64,000 nt of DNA, from the NCBI GenBank assembly GCA_019925795.1, contig CM034300.1:75991021-76055020 (forward strand), given 5' to 3'. Shown piece by piece: positions 24,043 to 34,900 of this stretch; positions within the stretch are counted from its first letter, which is position 1; each line of letters starts with the position of its first letter. The notes under the pieces were generated by a model. The model saw only the letters and a list, made by a program, of their open reading frames with translations. It was not told where the DNA came from and did not search any database. A program made the position numbers and the translations under genes. The stretch is from Dendrobium chrysotoxum (Eukaryota > Streptophyta > Magnoliopsida > Asparagales > Orchidaceae).

Positions 24043-25507
24043 TTGAAGGAATAACTAATAAATTGAAGAAATTGAGTACAACCTGATGTTTTTAAAACTT
24101 TAATTTTACTTCAGATTTGTTGGGTTTAAGCAAAGATGTAATAATCATCATTAGCCTTATCCCAATATGTGGGTATGTGTCCTCCCTTTTTTTATTCGTT
24201 CCTACTGAGTGTTGTTTGAGGAGTTAAGCTTATACTTCGCAAATTATTTTGTACAACTTTTATTCATATATTCTTAGGTTTTTCCCCCATTTGTCTAATG
24301 TGCATATTTTCTACTCTTAATTGTATATGTTCAAATCAATCAAGTCTACTTTTGATTATCTTATCTTTAATAAATGTCAATCCAACCATTCCTTCATTTA
24401 TCCAAAGTTTTTCTTGAAGGGACATGGAAGCCCTTGCTCTCTCCTTGGAAAATAGTAAGCATTCCACATGACCTTTTACTCTTTGGCTAGTCCTTAGATT
24501 TTGTTTTGAAAAAGAAGGTTCTAGTTCAAAATATAGTATAGCCCAATTTGTGTTGTTTAGCCACTTGAATGATATCGTCCTATTTCCAACATGATTGTTA
24601 TGCAACTTATGTTGACCTTCTGAACCTAGTAGTGCGCAATTCATCGGGCACAAAAGTTCTACAGGAGGATTCCATGCTTTCCAAAATGTTTTAAAATGAC
24701 GTAAAGGCTCACTTGTAAACTATATATATGATATGATACAAATAATGCCATATGCACATTTCTAACTCTTACACGATTTTTTACAATTTCGTTACTGAAA
24801 ATTCGTTTGTTTATATTTGCAGTTTACAGAAGAAGGGCATATCTTTGTTTCAGTTCATCTAATTGAGGAAATGAAGAGGAGTTGTGATGTTGACAACCAT
24901 GTGTGTAGGAAAGGGCATGATCTAGTTGAGAATGGCATGGATCTTTTGCATAATACATTAAGTGGTTTTCATGTGGTAGACAGGTGCAAAAGTTGGGAGA
25001 ATTTCAGAATGTTCGAGTCCAATACTGAAGCTACTGATGTAATTAACATACTGATTACAGTTGAGGACACTGGTGTTGGAATTCCTCTAGATGCTCAGAA
25101 TCATATTTTTATGCCTTTCATGCAGGCTGATAGTTCTACTTCCCGGATGTACGGTGGGACAGGCATTGGATTGAGCATAAGTAAATGCTTGGTGGATCTA
25201 ATGGGTGGGGAAATAGGGTTTGTAAGTGAACCAGGTGTTGGAAGTTCATTTTCATTCACTGCTGTGTTCAGGGAAGGGTGGAAGAATTCCGTTGATATGA
25301 AAAGGCAGCAATCAGAAATAACTGTGTCGGATTTCCGAGGAATGACAGGACTGGTTGTTGATGGGAGGAGCATCCGTGCTGATGTTACAAAGTATCACTT
25401 GCAGAGATTAGGAATAGAAGTGGAAGTTGCCACAAATCCAGAATCTGCACTCTCCAAGATATTGGATGCTTGCAGCCCAAGGTGAGATTTCTTTGGTCAT
25501 TGTGCAT

Positions 25508-26027
25508 AGGGGTGTTAAAAAACTATATGTTTGTGAATATCTTATATTGGCTCGATAGCTATCATATTCGGTTTGTTTGTTTAGCCAAAGAGCTTAGCTT
25601 TAACAAGATATTTTCAGCTTTTTTGCTAAACGAGATGAACATAAGCAACAGCAAGCTCGCTTATATTTGGCTTGATAAAAGTTCAGTGTGTGTATATTTA
25701 CATAATAATAATTATACAAATGAGTATGCTATGCACAATTTTACTTAAAAAATTTGAATGTACCATAAAATTATGTATTATGAAAGACAAAAATCTTTTT
25801 TCATACAATCACCACCATCAATTAAGATTTTGATGCAGTTAATGGTAATTGATTTGCTTGTTGCTTGTGTTTCATGTGTGTTTCTCTTGATAATAATTGA
25901 GCTAAAAATAAACCAAAATTTTCATCTCATTAAAAAATTTGAGCTCGTTTGTATTCGGCTTAATAGTTAGCGAACTGAATTAAGAATACCCTGGCTCGGT
26001 CAAGTTCAGCTTGTTTGCATCCTTAAG
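25508..26027. mobile_element. hAT-like MITE in kinase intron 10 (copy 1)
   Basis: The left end ATAGGGGTGTTAAAAAAC and the right end (reverse AAGGATGCAAACAAGCTG) resemble the TAGGGGTG...-type termini of the elements at 10705 and 46036. The interior is rich in GAGCTNG/GCTCG words. Flanking GTGCA (about 25503-25507, and 26029-26033 as GTGCA) may be a decayed target duplication. The small Met-start frames inside are not genes. The duplicate copy lies at about 39501-40020. Confidence 0.5.
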
Positions 26028-26118
26028 TGCACACCGCCGTTTAGTTTGTTATGCCATCATTTTCTTTTTCTTTTATCTTTATTCATGGACATTTAAGAAG
26101 CTGATTTGCAAGATTTTC

Positions 26119-26618
26119 NNNNNNNNNNNNNNNNNNNNNNNNNNNNNNNNNNNNNNNNNNNNNNNNNNNNNNNNNNNNNNNNNNNNNNNNNNNNNNNNNN
26201 NNNNNNNNNNNNNNNNNNNNNNNNNNNNNNNNNNNNNNNNNNNNNNNNNNNNNNNNNNNNNNNNNNNNNNNNNNNNNNNNNNNNNNNNNNNNNNNNNNNN
26301 NNNNNNNNNNNNNNNNNNNNNNNNNNNNNNNNNNNNNNNNNNNNNNNNNNNNNNNNNNNNNNNNNNNNNNNNNNNNNNNNNNNNNNNNNNNNNNNNNNNN
26401 NNNNNNNNNNNNNNNNNNNNNNNNNNNNNNNNNNNNNNNNNNNNNNNNNNNNNNNNNNNNNNNNNNNNNNNNNNNNNNNNNNNNNNNNNNNNNNNNNNNN
26501 NNNNNNNNNNNNNNNNNNNNNNNNNNNNNNNNNNNNNNNNNNNNNNNNNNNNNNNNNNNNNNNNNNNNNNNNNNNNNNNNNNNNNNNNNNNNNNNNNNNN
26601 NNNNNNNNNNNNNNNNNN
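26119..26618. other. Assembly gap, 500 N
   Basis: Exactly 500 undetermined bases. A round-number length indicates a scaffold gap of unknown true size. The sequences ending and starting here are the two copies of the same 13.5-kb region, so the true gap may be zero or negative. Confidence 0.99.
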
Positions 26619-27450
26619 ATCCTAATATCTGTAACACTTAACTTAATTTTATGTTTCTCTTTTAATGGCCAACATTCTGCGCCATAAAGTATTGCAGGTC
26701 TCAGCACCATCTTATATAATTTTTTCTTAAGTTCGAGGAGTACTTTTCTATCACACAACAAGCCTGATGCATTCCTCCATTTTAACCATCCAACTTAAAT
26801 TCTACTAATAATATCCCCATCTATTTCACCATCACTCTAGACAATAGACCCGAGATATCTAAACCGTGTACTCTTATTAGTGACTTGATTGCCCAAAGTC
26901 ACAATCCTCCCACTAGATCTATTACTACTAAAAGTATACTCCATATATTCGATTTTAGATCTACTCAAATAAAAACCTTTAGACTCTAAGGTTGACCTCG
27001 ATAATTCAAGTTTACCTTTAACTCCCTCTCTAGTCTTATCAACAAGAATAATATCATCAACAAAAAGCATACACCACGGTACATCCTCTTGCCAATGTCT
27101 CGGAAGAAAATCCATAACTAAAGCAAAAAGATATGAGCTTAAAGTTGATCCTTGATGTAATCGAACTGAAATAGTAAAATACTTGGTCAAACCACCTTGT
27201 GTTTGAACACAAGTACCAGCTCCTACATATATATCCTTAATGACTCGAGTATAAGCATTATTAATCACTTTGTTTTCTAAAACTCTCCATAGCACTTTTC
27301 TTGGAACTTTATCATAATGTTATCTCTAAATCAATAAATATCATTTGTAGATCCTTTTTATTTCCTCTATACTCCTCCATCAAAGCTCTCAATAAATGTA
27401 TAGCTTTCATAGTAGATCTACCCTGCATGAATCCAAATTGACGATGAGAA
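26619..27450 (-). pseudogene. RTE-type LINE reverse transcriptase fragment, cut by the gap (copy 2)
   Basis: Duplicate of the LINE at 12572-13402, with the same FVDDIILV and LHQGSTLSSYLFALVMD motifs on the minus strand (26837-27295). The 3' part is lost in the gap. Small substitutions separate the copies (for example LFVDD here for FFVDD in copy 1). The frame is broken as in copy 1. Confidence 0.8.
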
Positions 27451-28960
27451 TTTTGTATGAAGGCCAATGAATGGATCTTGACATGGTCTTCCATTATGAT
27501 GAGATTTATAAACCAAGGGCCTCTAATGATGAGGATGATGATGAGATCTTGGCACAATCTGCTACCGTGATAAGATCTATGCACCAATGAGCCTCTAATG
27601 ATGATATATGGGCACAATGGGCCGTTAGCAACAAGATCAAGATGCCACCAAACGATGACATTGCATTTGATAGCCATGAGATTTATATTCATCCATTTAA
27701 AGATTAAGAAATTTTGATGATACCATTTTAAATGACTCAGGAGCATTGGTCAAGTTATCTTCTTTAAGCAAGATCATGGGTTTGAATTATCTAAATAATC
27801 TTTCTTCAATGCATGGGTAAGGTTTCATGCATCACCACATTAAAATATGTACCGAATGGCTAAATTTGTAGGAGTTCAGAGCTTCATTCACTGCATACTT
27901 CTTTCTATCATAATAAACATCCTTATATATCCTGGTTGAACATGTCATTGTCTTGCGGATAAAACCAATCATGCCTTAAATTCGTTAGGCAAGTGAAATA
28001 TTTTGCTCTATTAGAGCATGCAAAGTTTATCATCACGAGCTCTTACCCAGACATGCTTTCAATGTTTGGAGAAATATGCCTATTGACTGCATTTCACATG
28101 CTTCAAAAGTTTTGTCCACCAAGATCCAGAATACCCGCATTCAGCAGCAAACCACAAAGATAAGTTATTTCCTTTGAGCATCATGGCTTAATTCCAGCAG
28201 CTTACAGTTCAGATTAGTTCAAATAATCACCACTTACTAACAAAACTGAAGTATCCTCATAAAAAACCATGACTTTTTTTAGACAATGCTGTAAAGCACC
28301 AAAGGTCCTTGAGATCTCCAGTTCCAGTTCCTAGTCATTGTCTCATCATCAAGTTTTTCCCAGTAATTCATTTTTATGCTATTTTTTGCCTATTTTTTCA
28401 TAATATAAAGTATAATATTACATTTTTTTCTTTGTAACCGTTTTAGACTTTGTCATCACGATTAGCCTTGTCTCAACTATAACTCTTTCACATTGTAAGA
28501 AAAGTTAAACTGCTTTCTGCTTGACCAAAAGATATGTCTTTCAACCATCAACTACCATAGTAGAGAGGCAGATGCTTCTACTGATAGCTATTGATTAAAA
28601 TTGGTGTGTGTTAGGCTTGACGTTGAATGAAAATTTTTAGTATCAAGAATTTATTCAGATTTTCAGCAACATTTTAAGTGTTGTTTAATGTTTTTTTCTC
28701 TTAATATGCATTCTATTTTATTATTAAAAAATTTAGAATGGCATATTGAGAGAGAAAGGATTCACATAGCCGACCCTACGTAGTGTGATATAGGCTTGAT
28801 GACCTACATAGTGTGATATAGGCTTGCTGTTGTGGTTGTGCCATTCTAATTTATTTTGTATTGTGTATGCTAAGGGACACATTTTCTATGTTAAGCCATA
28901 GAGAAGTTTGGCTGATGGGATAATTTGACAAATTTGTCAATAATTAAATTTCTTTTGCAG

Positions 28961-31900
28961 GACTGTGCAAGCATTTTAAACTCGAGAGTAACAGCAAACT
29001 GCAACGGAGAACAGAATCAAAACCTCCCTAAGCTTTTGATAATTTGTTTTGTTATAATGGGCATGGTACTTAGTTCCATAGTAGTGCCTGTTTATAGAAA
29101 TTTGTTCAATCTTTCGAATAAGCTGTTGCACCAGCAGCAATATGAGCCGCATAACCTGAAGGCAGGAGGTAGATGGCGTAAGAGAATTCTATTTATGGGA
29201 ATCTTTCTTGGAATGTCAGTCTCTGTGTGGATTTATTTCAGCATGAACGCAACCATTGTTGCAAGAAGAAAGGAGACTCTTACAAATATGTGTGATGAGA
29301 GAGCTAGAATGTTACAAGATCAGTTCAATGTGAGCTTGAACCATGTCAATGCATTAGCTATTCTGATATCAACTTTTCACCATGGAAAGAACCCTTCTGC
29401 CATTGATCAGGTGCCTCTGCCGATTAAACTTCTGATATTTTTTTTCAGTGTTTTGGTTAATGAATTCGAAATAGTGATTTTACTATTTGTGATTCCTTTT
29501 CTATACTATTCGGTAATTATTTTTAATAAGTTGGTTTGTTTATTTTTCTCTAGGACTGCATTTTGTAGTTGCTGCATTTGGCATCATACCTATTTGCTGG
29601 TGTGTGGATTGTAGCTAGAATTGGAAGTGTTTGGTAGAAGTTTATGATGCAATACCAGATAACCCAGAGAACCGGCGGCACATCTCATGCTTCATAACAA
29701 ACTGCATATTTCCACTACCTTTACGTACTATTTTCTGTTATTAGTTTCGGCATAAACTTTTACAATCTTTTTCCTTTTTTTTCACAAATATAGTATTATG
29801 CAGTATCTGAAATTACATATAGGGGGACAGTAGAGAAAGCTAGGGTGATCTCTCTTTTTACAAAGAAATACAAATCCCAGAATACAGAGGTATTCTTCTA
29901 TCCATTCCCCTGTTTGCTTGCTATCACTTGTGCATTTTTCTTCTTCCAGGTTATACCGATCTTGTTAGAGGACAACAGTTGGTATCAGAGCCATCACCTG
30001 GAGGAACAATGATGGACAGAGGCAAGGAACCTGCGACAGAGGAAGTTCGGACCCTTGAAATGCTGTGGGCAAACCAAGAAAGCGTCATTGTAGGATTGAC
30101 GAGGTTGCGGCCGACGTGCAGCGGCTGACTGTGGAGATTCGCCGTGAGTTCAATCTCATTCGGGCGAGACCAACGTACCAAGATCGTCATCGGGAAGAGG
30201 CAAGAGTAAATCGGCCAATTCCCAGGAGGAGGGTTGACGGTGAGCGCAATGGACGACACCTCTAGATAAACCCACAAGATCAGTCCGACTCGGAGGAAGA
30301 CCCACTTCCTGTGCGAGGTTTTAGTCAGCGGTATTCCAGTGGAGAGGAGGTGGATGATCGGTATGTGGCAGGCTATCACCGAAACCTAAGACCCCAACAA
30401 TACAGGCAGCCTTCCGGTGAATTCAAGGTGAAAATGGATATTCCGTTTTTTTACGGACATCTCCATATTGAAGATTTCCTTGATTGGGAGAAGGCAGTAG
30501 AGAATTTTTTTGATTATATGGAAATTGACCCAGAGAAGCAAGTTAAATATGTGGCATGTCGATTAAAGGGCGAAGCTAGCGCTTGGTGGGAGCAAACGTT
30601 GCAGTCGCGACGAAGAGAAGGTCGGGACCGTGTCCGCACTTGGCACGAATGAAACAGTTGTTGCGAACTCAATTTTTGCCTACCGATTTTGAACAGATAC
30701 TGTACATGAGGTACCAACACTGTGCTCAAGGCACAAGATCAGTAAGCGAATACACTGAAGAATTCAATAGATTAAGTGCAAGGAATGATCTCAATGAGTC
30801 CGCCAATCAGTTGGTAGCTCGATACATTGGAGGCCTCAAGGACAGTATACAAGATCAACTGGAATTGAATTCCGTTTGGTCTATGCCACAAGCCGTGAAT
30901 TTAGCCATGAAAATTGAAATGCAACAGAGTCGCAAATCTAAAACTCCTTATTATCGGAGGCATTGGCAAGAGCCAACTACAGCAACTAATAAAATTAGTT
31001 CACAGCCAGTGATGAGGCCCTCACCGAAGGATAACCCAACCGTTCAAGCTGCAGGTTCTTCGGGCGTCGGAGTAGAAGGAAAAGTTATGCAGAAGCAGAA
31101 GACCACTAGTAGTTCTAATCCATATGCGAGGCGAGGCCCTCCACACTCAAATGTTTTCGCTGTTTTCAAACTGGACACAAGTCTAATGAGTGTCCCCAAA
31201 GACAGCAAGTGCAATTAGCAGAACTTGAAGAAGCATTAGAACAGGAAGATACGGAAGCAGATAAAGATGAGGAGGCCGAAGATGTACAAGCCGACGAGGG
31301 GGACCCGTTCATTGGGGTCATGCAAAAATTACTCTTGGCACCACGCCAAAATATCATGTCTCAACGCCACGCTATTTTTAAAACCCGGTGCACTATAGGC
31401 GGCAAGGTATGCGATCTACTAATTGATAGCGGATGTACTGAAAATATCATTTCTAGAGCTGTCGTTCAGGGATTACAGTTAAAAATGACCAAACATCCGC
31501 TACCGTACAAGATCAGTTGGGTCAAGAAGGGAATGGAGATCTTGGTCACGGAGTCTTGCCGTGTGACCTTTTCTATAGGCAAGCATTATTCATGCGAAGT
31601 CTTATGTGATGTCCTGGAGATGGACGCGTGCCATTTGATTTTGGACCGACCATGGCAATTTGATGTGGGAGTTCACTATGATGGCCGGGCAAATGTGTAT
31701 TCCCTTGACTGGAAAGGGCGGAAGTTAAGATTGTTACCGGGAGTACCCGGTGCGTCTACACTGGGTAGAGAGCAACCCAAACATTCAGCTATCCATGTGG
31801 TCTCAGGAACAAAACTAGTGCAGGACTGGCAAGAACATGCTCCTATGTTTGCTTTAATTGTCACGGAATTGAATCACTGTCTCCCATTGCAACATCTTCC

Positions 31901-34900
31901 TGTTGAAGTTTCAGAACTTCTGGAGCAATACCGTGATGTTATACCTGAAGAGCTACCCGCAGAATTGCCTCCGCTACGGAATATTCAACACCAGATTGAT
32001 TTTATACCCGGTGCCACGTTGCCGAATTTGCCCCATTATCGGCTCAACCCAAAGGAGCAAGTGATATTGCAGGAATTGATCGATGAATTATTGAGGAAGC
32101 AGCTAATACAAATTAGTCTCAGCCCGTGCGCCGTGCCTGCATTGTTGGTACCAAAGAAAGATGGTAATTGGCAAATGTGCATCGATAGCCGAGCTGTTAA
32201 TAAAATCACTGTCAAATACCGATTTCCCATGCTCGCATAGATGAGTTGCTGGATCAGCTCACTGGATCATCAGTATTCTCCAAACTGGATTTGAGAAGTG
32301 GCTACCATCAGATTCGTATCCGACCGGGTGACGAATGGAAGACGGCTTTCAAGACACCCCAGGGGCTATTTGAGTGGAAGGTAATGTCGTTTGGGTTATG
32401 TAATGCACCTTCGACGTTTATGCGGATGATGAATGAGGTCTTGAAACCTTTTTTAGGAAAATTCTGCATCGTTTATTTTGACGATATTTTGGTATATAGC
32501 TCAGACCGGCCACAACACCTTCAGCATCTCAAAATTCTGTTCGAGATTTTGAGGGAACAAAAATTATACGTCAATTTGCCAAAATGTGAGTTGGTCACTT
32601 CAAAGGTTAAGTTTCTCGGCTTTATTGTCTCAGATGTGGGCATCCATGTGGATCCGCAGAAGATATCAGCTATCAAGGATTGGCCCCAACCGAAGTCCTT
32701 CTTTGAGGTGCGAAGCTTCCATGGCTTGGCCAATTTTTATAGGCGGTTTATTAAAAACTTCAGCCTCATCAAATGGGATATCGAACAACAGCAAAGCTTT
32801 GAAGCTATTAAGGAAGCACTTACTACCGCGCCCGTTTTGGCACTCCCTAGTTTTGACAAACCGTTCACTGTGGACACCGACGCTTCATCCATCGGTATCG
32901 GAGCAGTACTATCGCAAATGGGTAAGCCTATCGCATTTTTTAGCGAGAAACTATGTCCTGCTCGATAGAAATGGGCGGCTTACGAGCAAGAATTATATGC
33001 AGTCATCCGGGCACTAAAACAGTGGGAATCATATCTATTACATCAAGATTTCATTTTGTGTAGTGATAATAAAGCTTTGCAATTCATAAATATTCAAAAA
33101 AATATTAATCGGATGCATGCTAGGTGGCTTGTATTTTTGCAGCGCTTTTCTTTCACCTTGAAACATAAGCCGGGAGTAGAGAATCGAGTAGTCGACACAC
33201 TCAGCCGAAGGGCTACGCTACTCACAAAGTTACAAACTGAGCTCGTGGGGCTTGAGCATTTGAAAGATTTATATGAGGAAGATGCAGATTTTGGAGTGGT
33301 ATGGGGACATTGCCAAGAAACCCAACAATATGAAGATTATGCAATTAGACATGGGTTTCTCTTTAAGCAGAATTTATTCTGTGTCCCTATTTCTTCATGG
33401 AGGCAACACCTCATTCGGGAAATCCATGGTGGCAGACTGGCGGCGCACCTTGGACGGGATAATACTCTCCAGCAATTACAGTCGCGATTCTTTTGGCCAA
33501 GGTTGCGACGTGATACTCTTCGCTTTGTGGATAGTGCCCCATTTGCCAAACTTACAAAGGCGGAGCCCAAAATACTGGATTATATATGCCGCTACCGGTG
33601 CCCAATTCCATTTGGGAGGATTTGAGCATGGACTTTGTTCTCGGGTTACCACAAACCAGGCGGGGCAACGATTCAATTATGGTGGTCGTCGACAGATTCT
33701 CCAAAATGAGCCATTTCATTCCCTGTAAGAAAACCTCCAACGCCATGAATATTGCTAACATTTTCTTTAATGAAGTTGTTCGTTTGCATGGATTGCCAAG
33801 GAGCATCACTTCAGATTGAGATGTCAAGTTCATAAGCCATTTTTGGCGCGAACTCTGGAAACGACTCGGCACCGACTTGAGATTCAGTTCAGCTTATCAC
33901 CCCCAATCGGACGGACAGACGGAAGTTGTGAACCGGACGTTGGGCAACATGCTTAGATGTTTAGTTCAAGAACAGCCTAAACATTGGGAAGAAGTCTTGT
34001 CTAGAGCTGAATTTGCTTATAATGCAATGACAAATCGCTCTACCGGAAAGGCACCATTTAATATAGTATACACAAAGGCCCCTAACACTGTTATAGACAT
34101 CTCCATACTCCCAAATTGCAAGTCTCCTGCGGCTGCTTCATTCACAGAGGATTACTCCAAAATGCTAGCTGAAGTTCGGCAACAGATTATCAACTCAAAT
34201 CAACGTTATAAAAAGAAGCCGCGGACGCCCACCGAAGGGAACGCTTATTTCAGGTTGGCGATTTGGTCATGGTTCGTCTCCGACGCGAACGTTTCCCACC
34301 CGGAACCTACTCCAAACTAGCCCGACGCAAGCTCGGTCCGGTACCTATTATTGCCAAAATTAATGACAATGCATATACTGTAGAATTGCCTGTGCAATAC
34401 ATCTTCACATCAACTTCAACGTGTCAGATATTTCACTTTACAAGCCCCCAGACGATGCACTTGTCTCAATCAGCTCATCAGAGTCGAGCTCTTCTGAAGC
34501 CGGGGATGACTGATGCAATACCAGATAACCCAGAGAATCGGCGGCACATCTCATGCTTCATAACAAACTGCATATTCCCACTACCTTTACGTACTATTTT
34601 CTGTTATTAGTTTCGGCATAAACTTTTACAACCTTTTTCTTTTTTTTCACAAATATAGTATTATGCAGTATTTGAAATTACATATAGGGGGACAGTAGAG
34701 AAAGCTAGGGTGATCTCTCTTTTTACAAAGAAATACAAATCCCAGAATACAGAGGTATTCTTCTATCCATTCCCCTGTTTGCTTGCTATCACTTGTGCGT
34801 TTTTCTTCTTCCAGGTTATATCGATCTTGTTAGAGGACAACAGTTTAGATGGCTAACTCAAAATGTGGAGATCTCTAATTTGTAAACTTAATGTGCTTGA

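Larger units (their letters stand above)
14913..25481 (+). pseudogene. HK2: Cytokinin receptor histidine kinase, exons 2-10, frame-broken copy (copy 1)
   Basis: Exons lie at 14913-15362, 21540-21817, 21939-22107, 22314-22531, 22617-22803, 23011-23062, 23155-23384, 23493-23591 and 24823-25481. They match copy 2 exon for exon. Three coding indels break the frame relative to copy 2: one G missing near 21814 at the end of exon 3, one C missing in the C run at 22064-22068 in exon 4, and two extra bases in the GA run at 22351-22357 in exon 5. All lie in simple runs, which fits base-calling error near a contig end as well as real decay. Exons 11-12, with the receiver domain, are missing because the contig stops at 26118. 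Treat this as an artefactual or allelic copy rather than a second gene. Confidence 0.85.
12572..26118. repeat. Duplicated segment, copy 1 (contig end)
   Basis: This 13.5-kb segment is near-identical and collinear with 26619-40110. It contains part of the RTE LINE, exons 2-10 of the kinase, the Ty3/gypsy element and several MITEs. Differences are scattered single bases and small indels plus a 39-base block present only here (about 18723-18762). It ends exactly at the run of Ns, so it is the terminus of an assembly contig. Confidence 0.95.
29645..34842 (+). mobile_element. Ty3/gypsy LTR retrotransposon in kinase intron 2 (copy 2)
   Basis: Duplicate of 15599-20834, with LTRs at 29645-29977 (333 bp) and 34511-34842 (332 bp) and target duplication GTTTA at 29640-29644 and 34843-34847. 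The same insertion site and ends show it is the same insertion event. The primer-binding site follows at 29980. Between copies the 5' LTRs differ at about one base and the 3' LTRs at about two, fewer than the four between LTRs of one copy. Confidence 0.95.

Noticed and set aside
24336..24653. Minus-strand 105-residue open frame (and its twin at 38333)
   Set aside because: No domain, lies in kinase intron 9 between transposon fragments, and the frame differs between the two copies through small indels.
25470..25970. Small + strand frames after kinase exon 10
   Set aside because: They start within or after the exon 10 splice donor and run through a hAT-like MITE; no domain and no conserved start.
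26011..26761. Open frames spanning the run of Ns
   Set aside because: Undetermined bases are translated as X; these are not real frames.
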